NCBI GenBank assembly: GCA_007125835.1
Contig: SLCJ01000185.1
Coordinates: 1 to 8,024, forward strand
Origin: Verrucomicrobiales bacterium
GTDB taxonomy: Bacteria > Verrucomicrobiota > Verrucomicrobiia > Verrucomicrobiales > SLCJ01
Direction: 5' to 3'
DNA: 8,024 nt
Part shown: positions 1-5,888 of the stretch, piece by piece
How the letters are laid out: every line of letters begins with the position of its first letter
Position numbering within the stretch: the first letter of the stretch is position 1
Notes under the pieces: generated by a model
What the model saw: the letters and a program-made list of their open reading frames with translations, nothing else
Told to the model about the DNA's origin: nothing
Database searches by the model: none
Program-made: the position numbers and the translations under genes

Positions 1-2
1 CC

Positions 3-362
3 TCGATAGAGAAGGTGAAGTTGGGTGGGGTGTGTCGTGTGGAGGAGATGGTGGAAGGGAAGCGGCAGGTGCGGCAGGGAGAGAATCTGGCGTGGAAGAT
101 GGGGGAGGAGGACTATTTGAAGCTGGTCGAGGCCTCGGGGCGATGTGTGCGAGGGGACAAGAAGGGAGCGTTGGGGGCGGAAGCTTTGCCGGTGCTGGAG
201 GGGATGCGTGTCGAGGTGGAGGAATGGGAGCGGGTGATGAGTGGGTATGGACGGCTTTATTGGCGAGTGGCCGGTAGTCCTGCAAGCCTTGCGGCGGCGG
301 CGCGAGCCTCGGGTCAGCAGTGGTTTTGGGGGTCGGGCAAGCGGCGGGGAGCTGAGGTGTAG
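3..362 (+). CDS. C-terminal part of a Y1/RAYT-like transposase (5' end outside window)
   Basis: The frame is open to the left edge of the window, so this is the tail of a longer protein and the GTG at 15 is probably not the true start. The visible part has the pattern I associate with the C-terminal region of REP-associated/IS200-like transposase proteins: a 'YLKLVEASGRCVRGDKKGAL' block at about 57-116 nt into the frame, then a helix ending 'YGRLYWRVAG', then a helix followed by 'QQWFWGSGK'. The HUH and tyrosine catalytic motifs must lie upstream and cannot be checked. Such proteins nick single-stranded DNA at hairpins, and a perfect hairpin sits 53 bp after the stop codon. The reading frame shows no internal damage. 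The assignment rests on recalled family patterns; a degenerate remnant of a transposase is also possible. Confidence 0.6.
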   Translation, partial: SIEKVKLGGVCRVEEMVEGKRQVRQGENLAWKMGEEDYLKLVEASGRCVRGDKKGALGAEALPVLEGMRVEVEEWERVMSGYGRLYWRVAGSPASLAAAARASGQQWFWGSGKRRGAEV

Positions 363-414
363 TGAGAGCGGGGATGATTCTGGAGAGGCTTCGGTTTCGG
401 AGGGCATTAGCAGA

Positions 415-437
415 GGGACGGGGTTCTTAGCCGTCCC
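415..437. repeat. REP-like perfect hairpin downstream of transposase
   Basis: The arms GGGACGG (415-421) and CCGTCCC (431-437) pair perfectly over 7 bp around a 9-base loop. No T-run follows on either strand, so an intrinsic terminator is unlikely. The position 53 bp after the stop codon of a RAYT-like gene fits a REP palindrome of the kind such enzymes recognise. Only one copy is visible in the window, so its repeat status is inferred. Confidence 0.5.
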
Positions 438-581
438 AAGTGCTCTGAAGGCGGCTTTTATAGGTGTTTGGGGGCGATGAAACGCCATCGGTGTCATGGA
501 TGTGGCTGAAGATTTGGAATTCGAGGTGCCAGGCTGATCAAACAGCCAATATGACCTGGCCCTTTAAAAAGGAGATTTCTT

Positions 582-606
582 TTGTTGCAGGCAATCCTCC
601 CTGCAG
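582..606. repeat. 25-bp palindromic repeat, copy A
   Basis: The copy reads TTGTTGCAGG, then CAA, then TCCTCCC, T, GCAG. Inside it TGCAGG (586-591) pairs perfectly with CCTGCA (600-605) around an 8-base loop. It matches copy B at 667-691 in 21 of 25 positions. Confidence 0.55.
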
Positions 607-666
607 GAGCTGAGAGCGCCCGGGCAGGGACGCACCGATCTCGGCCGCCCAAGCTCGTGATTTTTA

Positions 667-691
667 TTGTTGCAGGTGGTCCTCCCCGCAG
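667..691. repeat. 25-bp palindromic repeat, copy B
   Basis: The copy reads TTGTTGCAGG, then TGG, then TCCTCCC, C, GCAG. It lies exactly 85 bp from copy A. TGCAGG (671-676) faces CCCGCA (685-690). The one change in the arm becomes a G-U pair if the minus strand is transcribed, so the stem is kept there. This suggests a conserved hairpin rather than chance similarity, though two copies are too few to be certain. Confidence 0.55.
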
Positions 692-1009
692 CCAGTTCGG
701 GAACCCAAGCGGGTTTCCGACTGCCTGACGGAGCTATTCGCGGCCATCCCGCCCGCCACAAATCCATGCAAACCATTGATTGCGAGTGCAATGGATAGGT
801 TTCCGGGCTGGCATGGTGCAAGTCGGGCAGCAGCTAGTCGGTTACGGAAATAAGAAAACCAGGGTTTAGATAAAGCTTAGTGGGCATGACCCCAAAACAA
901 AGGCGGGCAACCGAACGGGTCCATGGCAGCCACGCACCATCCCGGGCCGAACCAGGTTTGCGCCCAATCATGGTGGACGGCGAGCGGGTGACCTCGGGTG
1001 GCGGGCGAA

Positions 1010-2839
1010 TCAGTCGCGCGTGCGCCGTTCGAGGGATTCCTCGAGGGCGGTTTCCACGAGGAGGGCGGCGATGCCCTCTGTGGCAGCGTCGAGGGTGTCG
1101 ACGGCTTCTTTGAGCGCTTGGTGGTCGCTTCCCTTGATCGCGGTTTCCGTTCGTTTCGCGGCGCTCTCGATTTCGCGGCGCTCTTGTGCATCGATTTTTC
1201 CGTCGAGGACGTCAAGGGCGGCGGCCACGGCGGGCAGCAGTTCTTTGGCCTTAAGGGCCGCCTCCGTCCACCGCCGCTCATGGAAATCTTCGAGTGCGTG
1301 GTCGATGCTGGACGCGATCATTTCGCCGACCTTCGAGTCGTCGACATCGACGGCGGAGGATTCGATCCGCAGCGTTTGGTCGTGTCCGGTGTGGATGTCG
1401 CGGGCTAGCACGGTGAGCACGCCGTTGGCGTCAATGGCAAACTGGATGCCGACACGGCAGCGGCCTTTCGGCATGGGCTCGAAGGGCACGTCAATCGACC
1501 CCAGTTCCCAATTGTCGCGCGCCATTTCCCGCTCGCCTTGGAGAATGCGGACGCGCATGGCGGATTGCCCGTCGGCGGCGTTGGTGAACACTTCACCTGC
1601 CTTGGCCGGGATGGTGCTGTTGCGGGGGATGATGACATTCATCAGGCCGCCGACGGTCTCGATACCAAGCGACAGTGGCGTGACATCGACTAGAACCATA
1701 TCGCGCAGGGCTCCCGAGAGGATTCCGGCCTGGATGACCGTGCCTTTGGCGACGGCCTCGTCCGGATTGCCGGAATCAAGCGGCTCGCGTCCGAAAAACG
1801 CGCCCACCGTACGCCTGACCGCCGCCAGCCGGGTGCTGCCGCCCACCAAGACCACGGCATCGAGTTCGCCTGCGGCCAGGTCGGCGTCGGCAAGGGCTTG
1901 GCGGCAATGCACAAGCGTGCGTTGGACGAGGGGCTCGGCAAGGCGGTCGAGGTCGTCGCGAGTGAAGGCCACTTCGAGGTGGGTGCCGGGAGTGAGGAAA
2001 GGCAGCGCCAGGGTTTCACTTTCGCAGGTGGCGAGGTTTTCCTTCACCTGCCGGGAGGTGGCGAGGAGCCTTTGCAGCGCGTCGAGCGGCAGTTCGCGCC
2101 ACTGGTCTTGATCGCCGTCGGCCCGGTGCCATGCCTCACGGGCGATGGCGAGGTCGAGGTCGTCGCCGCCGAGCAGAGTGTCGCCATGACTGGACAGCAC
2201 CTGGAACACCCGATCCTGGTGCTCGAGAATGGATATATCGAATGTTCCGCCGCCGAGATCATACACGGCAATTTTCGCGGGGCTTTTGAGGCGGTCGAGC
2301 CCGCAGGCAAGAGCGGCGGCGGTGGGTTCGTTGATGATCCGCACGACGTCCAATCCGGCTCGGCGTCCGGCTTCGATGGTTGCCTGCCTCTGGCCATGAT
2401 GAAAATAGGCGGGCACCGAGATCACTGCCTTGTCCACCTCTCTGCCGAGGCGGAAGGCGGCCGTTTCCCGAAGGCGCGTGAGGATCGCGGCCGAGGCGTC
2501 CACCGCCGAAACGCAGGTTTCGCCGATGGCGATGCCGGGGGAGCCGTCGTCGGCGAGGGCGACGGCAAATGGTGGCTGCCAGTCCCCTTCTCCGGGACGG
2601 CGGCCGATCAGGCGCTTGATCGAGCGCGCTACACGCCTGGGCTCCGTGGCGGCAAGCCTGAGAGCCGGGGCACCCACCACCGGGGGCGCTCCGGGCGGCG
2701 CGTTTTTTGGCCAGGCCACGGCAGAGGGGAGGAGCCTTGCACCCTGTTCGTCGGCCAACAGGATGGGAAATCCGCCATCCACTGCGCCGACAAGCGAGTG
2801 GGTGGTGCCGAGATCGATGCCGAGAATGGTTTCCGCCAT
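1010..2839 (-). CDS. Hsp70-family chaperone, HscA/DnaK-like
   Basis: This 609-residue protein is an ATP-dependent Hsp70 chaperone of the cytoplasm. The nucleotide-binding domain spans about 1-380: phosphate-1 motif IDLGTTHS at 8-15, NEPTAAAL at 170-177, phosphate-2 motif DLGGGTFDISIL at 194-205, and adenosine motif VLVGGSTRL at 330-338. The interdomain linker follows (VLVDVTPLSLGIE at 382-394), then a substrate-binding beta domain to about 495 with IPRNSTIP and QGEREMARDN, then a short helical lid. Several stretches resemble HscA more than DnaK, such as DGQSAM (423-428) and VLSSHGD (214-220), and the length is close to HscA; other stretches look DnaK-like. The C-terminus ends RRTRD, without a DnaK-type acidic EEVD-like tail. 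No iscU, hscB, dnaJ or grpE lies in the window. An AAGG Shine-Dalgarno-like sequence sits just upstream of the ATG. It follows the desaturase by 64 bp and is probably co-transcribed. Confidence 0.93.
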   Translation of the reverse strand: MAETILGIDLGTTHSLVGAVDGGFPILLADEQGARLLPSAVAWPKNAPPGAPPVVGAPALRLAATEPRRVARSIKRLIGRRPGEGDWQPPFAVALADDGSPGIAIGETCVSAVDASAAILTRLRETAAFRLGREVDKAVISVPAYFHHGQRQATIEAGRRAGLDVVRIINEPTAAALACGLDRLKSPAKIAVYDLGGGTFDISILEHQDRVFQVLSSHGDTLLGGDDLDLAIAREAWHRADGDQDQWRELPLDALQRLLATSRQVKENLATCESETLALPFLTPGTHLEVAFTRDDLDRLAEPLVQRTLVHCRQALADADLAAGELDAVVLVGGSTRLAAVRRTVGAFFGREPLDSGNPDEAVAKGTVIQAGILSGALRDMVLVDVTPLSLGIETVGGLMNVIIPRNSTIPAKAGEVFTNAADGQSAMRVRILQGEREMARDNWELGSIDVPFEPMPKGRCRVGIQFAIDANGVLTVLARDIHTGHDQTLRIESSAVDVDDSKVGEMIASSIDHALEDFHERRWTEAALKAKELLPAVAAALDVLDGKIDAQERREIESAAKRTETAIKGSDHQALKEAVDTLDAATEGIAALLVETALEESLERRTRD

Positions 2840-2903
2840 GAGTTACCTTGCGGTGGTCAGGGGAACGGGGTGGTGGGTGCACCCCAACCGCCAGAGGCCA
2901 CTT

Positions 2904-4043
2904 TCAGGAGCGGCTGGGCGGGTCGTCGAGGTGGCCGGGATTTCCAGGAAAGGTCCGAGCGAGAAATTCGAGGGCCTCCCGGGTCTCCTGACGCCAGCGC
3001 GCGATCGTCTCCTTTGACACGCGGGATTTGCGGGCCACAGCTTCTTCCAGTTCCCGGTAATTGGCCGAAAGCGTATCGAGATAGCGCTGGATGGCGTCGA
3101 GCACCGCTTGCGGTGTCTCGCTAGCCTGACGGCGGATGGCTTCCAGCCTCGATTCGCCCTGCCGCTTTGCCTCCGCCATCTCGGCCTTGAGCACGACTTC
3201 GGCCGGCACACGGCGCAGATTGGTCGCCAATCCGAATTTAGCGAGCAGCCAGATCGCCCACTTTGTGGGATCAAAATTCCAGGGTTTGACGCCGTTGCGG
3301 TAGTCGTGCTGGAACTCGTGGTGATAATTGTGGTAGCCCTCGCCGAAGGTAACCAGTGACATGACAAAGCTGTCGCGGGCCGAGCACTTGGTGGAATAGG
3401 GGCGACTGCCCACCGTGTGGCAGAGCGAGTTGATAAAAAACGTGCAGTGCTGCACCGCCACCACGCGGCAAATTCCGCCGATCAGCAATCCGCCGAGGGC
3501 CCCGCGCCAAGTCGGGTCCCACCAATAGCCGAGAGCCGTCGGCAGCGCCAGGCCGACAATCACCGCAATCCAGCGCCACCACCGATGCTGCCACATGACC
3601 AAGCGGTCACGCTCGAGATCTTTCACATTGTCCAATGGCGGCTCGGGATGGAGTTTGAACATAATCCAGCCGATGTGCGCCCAGAAAAATCCTTTGGAAA
3701 TGTCATAAGGATCATCGTCGTGGTCGACATGCTTGTGGTGCTTGCGGTGGTCGGACGCCCATGCCAGAACCGAATTCTCAAAAGCGCAGGCTCCGAAGAT
3801 CAGGGTGAACATGCGGATCGGCCACGCCGCCTTGAAAGAAAGATGGGAAAACAGGCGGTGGTAGCCAAGGGTGATACTCATCCCGGTGAGCACGAACATC
3901 ACGCCAAAAAGAACCCACGGAAACCACGTGAAACCGAAATACCACAAGTAGACAGGAGTGGCGAAAACGGCCGCAAAGGCGGTGAGGATCAAAAACGAAC
4001 TGGTGGCCCAGTCAACACGGCGGAATGGAATGCGGCAACTCAT
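2904..4043 (-). CDS. Membrane fatty acyl-CoA desaturase (Delta9-type) with C-terminal helical extension
   Basis: This 379-residue protein belongs to the integral-membrane, di-iron acyl desaturases that introduce a cis double bond into acyl chains using O2 and an electron donor. The three histidine boxes are intact: HRLFSH at 62-67, HRKHH at 99-103 and HNYHH at 238-242. A further conserved-type histidine is in NSLCH (H209). Hydrophobic segments lie near 14-31, 40-60, 73-90, 155-171 and 182-200, the usual two hairpins around the catalytic site. Residues from about 282 to 365 form a charged, helical tail rich in Ala, Glu and Arg, beyond the normal end of bacterial desaturases. The ATG at 4043 is the first possible start in frame, but the leader just before it is almost pure C with no Shine-Dalgarno sequence. 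Hsp70 follows 64 bp downstream. The specific regioselectivity and electron donor cannot be read from the sequence. Confidence 0.93.
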   Translation of the reverse strand: MSCRIPFRRVDWATSSFLILTAFAAVFATPVYLWYFGFTWFPWVLFGVMFVLTGMSITLGYHRLFSHLSFKAAWPIRMFTLIFGACAFENSVLAWASDHRKHHKHVDHDDDPYDISKGFFWAHIGWIMFKLHPEPPLDNVKDLERDRLVMWQHRWWRWIAVIVGLALPTALGYWWDPTWRGALGGLLIGGICRVVAVQHCTFFINSLCHTVGSRPYSTKCSARDSFVMSLVTFGEGYHNYHHEFQHDYRNGVKPWNFDPTKWAIWLLAKFGLATNLRRVPAEVVLKAEMAEAKRQGESRLEAIRRQASETPQAVLDAIQRYLDTLSANYRELEEAVARKSRVSKETIARWRQETREALEFLARTFPGNPGHLDDPPSRS

Positions 4044-4060
4044 TGGGGGGGTGGGGGGTG
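4044..4060 (-). other. Homopolymeric C-tract leader of the desaturase gene
   Basis: On the coding strand the 17 bases before the desaturase ATG are runs of 6 and 7 C separated by A, with no purine-rich ribosome-binding site. The tract lies in the untranslated leader, so length change would alter spacing or initiation rather than frame. It also forms the end of a 62-codon frame (4040-4228) whose TGA overlaps the ATG, which I do not regard as a gene. Confidence 0.6.
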
Positions 4061-4224
4061 AAGAGGCCGAACTTTGGCAGCGATTGCCAGAGCTTGCAAG
4101 GCGGATCGAAAATTTCTGGGATGGATGGCCTGCGACGGCCTAAATCCGGTGCTAGCGCCACCGACCCTCACTTGGCCCGGCGCGAGGGCTGGCAGCTCAG
4201 ACACACCACCGAACTCGAAACACT

Positions 4225-4482
4225 TCACTGTTGTATATTTTTCGGAAATCCTTTCTCGTTAACAGCATCATGTGACTGTCTGTCCTCCGGACCACGCTCG
4301 CGAGACCCTTCGATCCGATCAGCTTGTTCCGGCCGCTCCACGGTCTCGGTGATCACAGGCTTGTCCTGCCCGACCGGGCAGGATCCGCTCATTCAAGTGT
4401 GCACCCCGAACCGGGGCAGCACCCATTTCATCAATACGATGTAGCACCCGATAAAGGCGCAGATGGTCAGAAATTCCTTCAT
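4225..4482 (-). CDS. Candidate small membrane-anchored selenoprotein (in-frame TGA = Sec at 4393-4395)
   Basis: The ATG at 4482 opens a 29-residue segment with one membrane helix (about residues 5-24, FLTICAFIGCYIVLMKWVL) ending in LPRFGVHT. The next codon is TGA (4393-4395), and the frame continues for 55 codons to a TGA at 4225-4227. If the first TGA is selenocysteine the protein has 85 residues and the motif GVHT-U-MSGSC, so Sec30 and Cys35 form a possible redox pair. Of the first 21 codons after the TGA, 19 end in G or C, as expected for a coding region in this genome. A hairpin of bacterial SECIS form begins 9 bases after the TGA. The tail after about residue 50 is charged and polar. The gene starts 10 bp after the stop of the HTH gene and has no strong ribosome-binding site, suggesting translational coupling. 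The orientation of the anchored protein and its partner are unknown. The alternative is a 29-residue peptide followed by a separate ATG frame at 4392. Confidence 0.7.
4232..4262 (-). promoter_or_regulatory. Weak sigma70-like promoter candidate for desaturase-hsp70
   Basis: On the minus strand TTAACG (4257-4262) is followed after 19 bases by TATACA (4232-4237), or after 17 bases by the poorer AATATA. This is the most AT-rich stretch upstream of the desaturase. It lies inside the 3' end of the preceding small gene. Match and spacing are both imperfect. Confidence 0.22.
4364..4383 (-). promoter_or_regulatory. Candidate bacterial SECIS hairpin
   Basis: In the minus-strand transcript an 8-bp perfect stem, TCCTGCCC with GGGCAGGA, is capped by the tetraloop GGUC. 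Nine bases separate it from the in-frame TGA. Counting the U of the UGA as 1, the loop GGU is at 21-23; in E. coli fdhF the GGU recognised by SelB is at 22-24. A short stem, small loop and early loop guanines are the known bacterial SECIS features. No T-run follows on either strand, which argues against a terminator. Confidence 0.65.
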
Positions 4483-4492
4483 GGTCAAAGCA

Positions 4493-4759
4493 CTACGCCT
4501 GCGGCGGACTGTCGGCATCTGGATAATCGAACAATTCGACGGTCTTCCATTCCGGCATCCGCGGCAGCACCCGGGCAAGGGCATCGCGCACCCGAAGGCG
4601 GATTCGCAGCGTCAGCCACCGCCCCCGGCGTGCCTTGCCTACCTGCTTGAACGTGAGCCGCCCGCCCGACGCCTCTACTAAGGCGGCATTGTCCAAACCG
4701 GCCTCCGTCATGATCCTGTCAAGCGGCTGGGGTCCTAGGTTCCGGGTGATTGGCTTCAT
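4493..4759 (-). CDS. Small helix-turn-helix-like protein of the 'L(F)xY-ending' type
   Basis: From the ATG at 4759 the protein has 88 residues. The pattern PLDRIMTEAGLDNAALVEAS (12-31), LTFKQVGKARRGRWLT (35-50), a basic helix to about 66, then VELFDY (74-79) resembles a small uncharacterised family with an XRE-like fold that I recall from Planctomycetes, Verrucomicrobia and Deltaproteobacteria, usually ending near a LFNY-like motif. The basic segment GKARRGRWLTLRIRLRVR suggests nucleic-acid binding. The frame is open further upstream, with an ATG at 4813, and to 5032, but the extra residues overlap the divergent dehydrogenase gene and look non-coding. Neither ATG has a clear Shine-Dalgarno sequence. 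It ends 10 bp before the candidate selenoprotein gene, so the two probably form an operon. DNA binding and any target are inference. Confidence 0.72.
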   Translation of the reverse strand: MKPITRNLGPQPLDRIMTEAGLDNAALVEASGGRLTFKQVGKARRGRWLTLRIRLRVRDALARVLPRMPEWKTVELFDYPDADSPPQA

Positions 4760-4832
4760 GGGCAAAGATCGCACGGGGTGGCTGTTCCTGCCCGCGATTT
4801 TCGGGTGAATCATCGCTTTTGCGACGCTTTGC

Positions 4833-4861
4833 AGTATGTTTGAACCCGCAGACGGCGTAAA
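4833..4861 (-). promoter_or_regulatory. Sigma70-like promoter candidate for the HTH-selenoprotein operon
   Basis: On the minus strand TTTACG (4856-4861) and CATACT (4833-4838) are separated by exactly 17 bases, each matching four of six consensus positions. Transcription would begin near 4826, upstream of both candidate starts of the HTH gene (4813 and 4759). The site lies in the divergent interval before the dehydrogenase gene. Confidence 0.35.
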
Positions 4862-4885
4862 CCTGCTGTCGCCGCACCCCACGCC

Positions 4886-5848
4886 ATGAGCCACTCTGTG
4901 CTCCTCACCTCCTGCCTTTTCCAGTCCACTCCCGGTGCCCACCGGGCGCTTCTGGGGCGTTCCGGCTTGGAAGTGACCCACCTCCGTGGCCCATTGCCCG
5001 CTTCCGAACTGGGTGGAGCATTGCGCGGACACGAAGCTCTGGTCTGTGACAACGATGACGTGACGGCCGAGGTGCTCAGCGGTGCCGTCCCAGATCTTCG
5101 GGTCATCAGCAAGGTGGGATCATCGACTTCCTCCATCGATCTCGAGGCCTGCCGCAGACACAATGTCCAGGTGCTAACCACCAGCAGCATCAATCACCAC
5201 GCGGTGGCGGAGCAGACCTTCGCTCTGATTCTCTCACTCAGCCGGAGGGTCGTGCCGCTTGCCAATGCGATTCGCGAAGGCAAATGGCGTCGTGAGCCGG
5301 GCAACGAGTTGCGGGGCCGCCGACTCGGCATTCTCGGCCTCGGGCGGATCGGCCTCGAAGTGGCTGGGCTCGGCAGAGCGTTTGGCATGCAAGTGCTGGG
5401 CTATGGGAAGTTCTGGCCGGACGAAGAGGCCGCGAGGCTCGGGATCGAGCGGATGCCCGACCCTGCAGCGCTTGCCTCGGAGTGCGATATTTTAAGCCTG
5501 CACACCAGCTACCGAGCCGAGACCCACTACATCGCCAACGACGACTTGATCTCCGCCTTGCCGCCGGGCGCGCTCCTGATCAATACGTCCAGGGCCGCCC
5601 TTGTCGACCCCGGTGCTGTGCTGGCCGCCTTGCAAAGCGGGCACCTGGGAGGCTTCGCAAGCGATGTGCCAGAACCCGAACCTCCCGACCCCGACGACCC
5701 GCTGATCCTGCACCCGAACGCCTTGTTCACGCCCCATGTCGGATCGTTCACATTCCAAAGCGTCCCGCGTATCCTCGTGCGCGCGGTGGAAAACCTTCTG
5801 GGCTTCCTCAAGGGCGAAAATATGCGCTCCGGAAACGGTCACCCTTGA
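4886..5848 (+). CDS. D-isomer-specific 2-hydroxyacid dehydrogenase family protein
   Basis: This 320-residue protein has the two-domain architecture of the phosphoglycerate/2-hydroxyacid dehydrogenase family, which interconverts 2-oxoacids and D-2-hydroxyacids with NAD(P). The Rossmann dinucleotide motif GLGRIG is at 151-156. The catalytic set appears as Arg236 in NTSRAALVD, Glu263 or Glu265 in DVPEPEPPDPDDPL and His284 in TPHVGS. Two sites deviate. The residue ending beta strand 2, usually Asp in YDP, is Gly174 in GYGKFW. The substrate-loop segment, normally like RxGxGxDNID, is KVGSSTSSID (76-85). The length is normal for short family members without an ACT domain. The ATG at 4886 is the earliest start in frame and lacks a Shine-Dalgarno sequence. 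The stop is 40 bp before the eboE-like gene, so the two are probably one operon. The substrate cannot be assigned. Confidence 0.88.
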   Translation: MSHSVLLTSCLFQSTPGAHRALLGRSGLEVTHLRGPLPASELGGALRGHEALVCDNDDVTAEVLSGAVPDLRVISKVGSSTSSIDLEACRRHNVQVLTTSSINHHAVAEQTFALILSLSRRVVPLANAIREGKWRREPGNELRGRRLGILGLGRIGLEVAGLGRAFGMQVLGYGKFWPDEEAARLGIERMPDPAALASECDILSLHTSYRAETHYIANDDLISALPPGALLINTSRAALVDPGAVLAALQSGHLGGFASDVPEPEPPDPDDPLILHPNALFTPHVGSFTFQSVPRILVRAVENLLGFLKGENMRSGNGHP

Positions 5849-5888
5849 CGGCGGGGGCCTAATTCGGCTACGCTGCAGGGAAAAAATC

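Larger units (their letters stand above)
363..1009. other. Non-coding region of about 650 bp with palindromic repeats
   Basis: No open frame here looks like a protein; the longest minus-strand frame (564-821) has a low-complexity, Cys/Pro/Arg-rich translation with no recognisable motif. The region contains the hairpin at 415-437, a small inverted repeat GGCTG/CAGCC at 532-547, and two copies of a 25-bp palindromic repeat at 582-606 and 667-691. An imperfect inverted repeat lies at about 701-720. The stretch 840-880 is locally AT-rich. I see no tRNA, no clear terminator for the Hsp70 gene that ends at 1010, and no convincing promoter. Confidence 0.6.

Noticed and set aside
564..821. 85-codon minus-strand frame in the non-coding region
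   Set aside because: It contains both palindromic repeats, has no motif and has irregular composition.
1020..2111. Plus-strand open frame of 363 codons opposite Hsp70
   Set aside because: The translation is Ser/Arg/Ala-rich low complexity and mirrors the Hsp70 codons.
1898..3124. Long plus-strand open frame opposite the Hsp70 gene
   Set aside because: It is the antisense of the strongly supported Hsp70 frame and of the end of the desaturase. Its translation is Gly/Arg-rich with no motif; such frames are common in GC-rich DNA.
4040..4228. 62-codon minus-strand frame whose TGA overlaps the desaturase ATG
   Set aside because: It starts at a GTG with no ribosome-binding site, has no recognisable motif and ends in a proline run produced by the C-tract. 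The overlap is suggestive of coupling but not enough to call a gene.
4364..4383. The 8-bp hairpin as an intrinsic terminator
   Set aside because: No run of T follows the stem on either strand, and it lies inside an open reading frame.
4225..4392. Separate 55-codon frame starting at the ATG directly after the in-frame TGA
   Set aside because: Stop-ATG adjacency could allow reinitiation, but there is no ribosome-binding site, and the SECIS-form hairpin and the GVHT-U-MSGSC continuity favour readthrough as selenocysteine. It stays the main alternative.
4760..5032. N-terminal extension of the HTH-like gene up to 5032
   Set aside because: Most of the extension overlaps the dehydrogenase coding sequence and lacks protein-like character; the family pattern begins near the ATG at 4759.
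5736..5888. Upstream extension of the eboE-like frame to 5736
   Set aside because: It overlaps the C-terminal coding region of the dehydrogenase, and a good ribosome-binding site points to the ATG at 5889.
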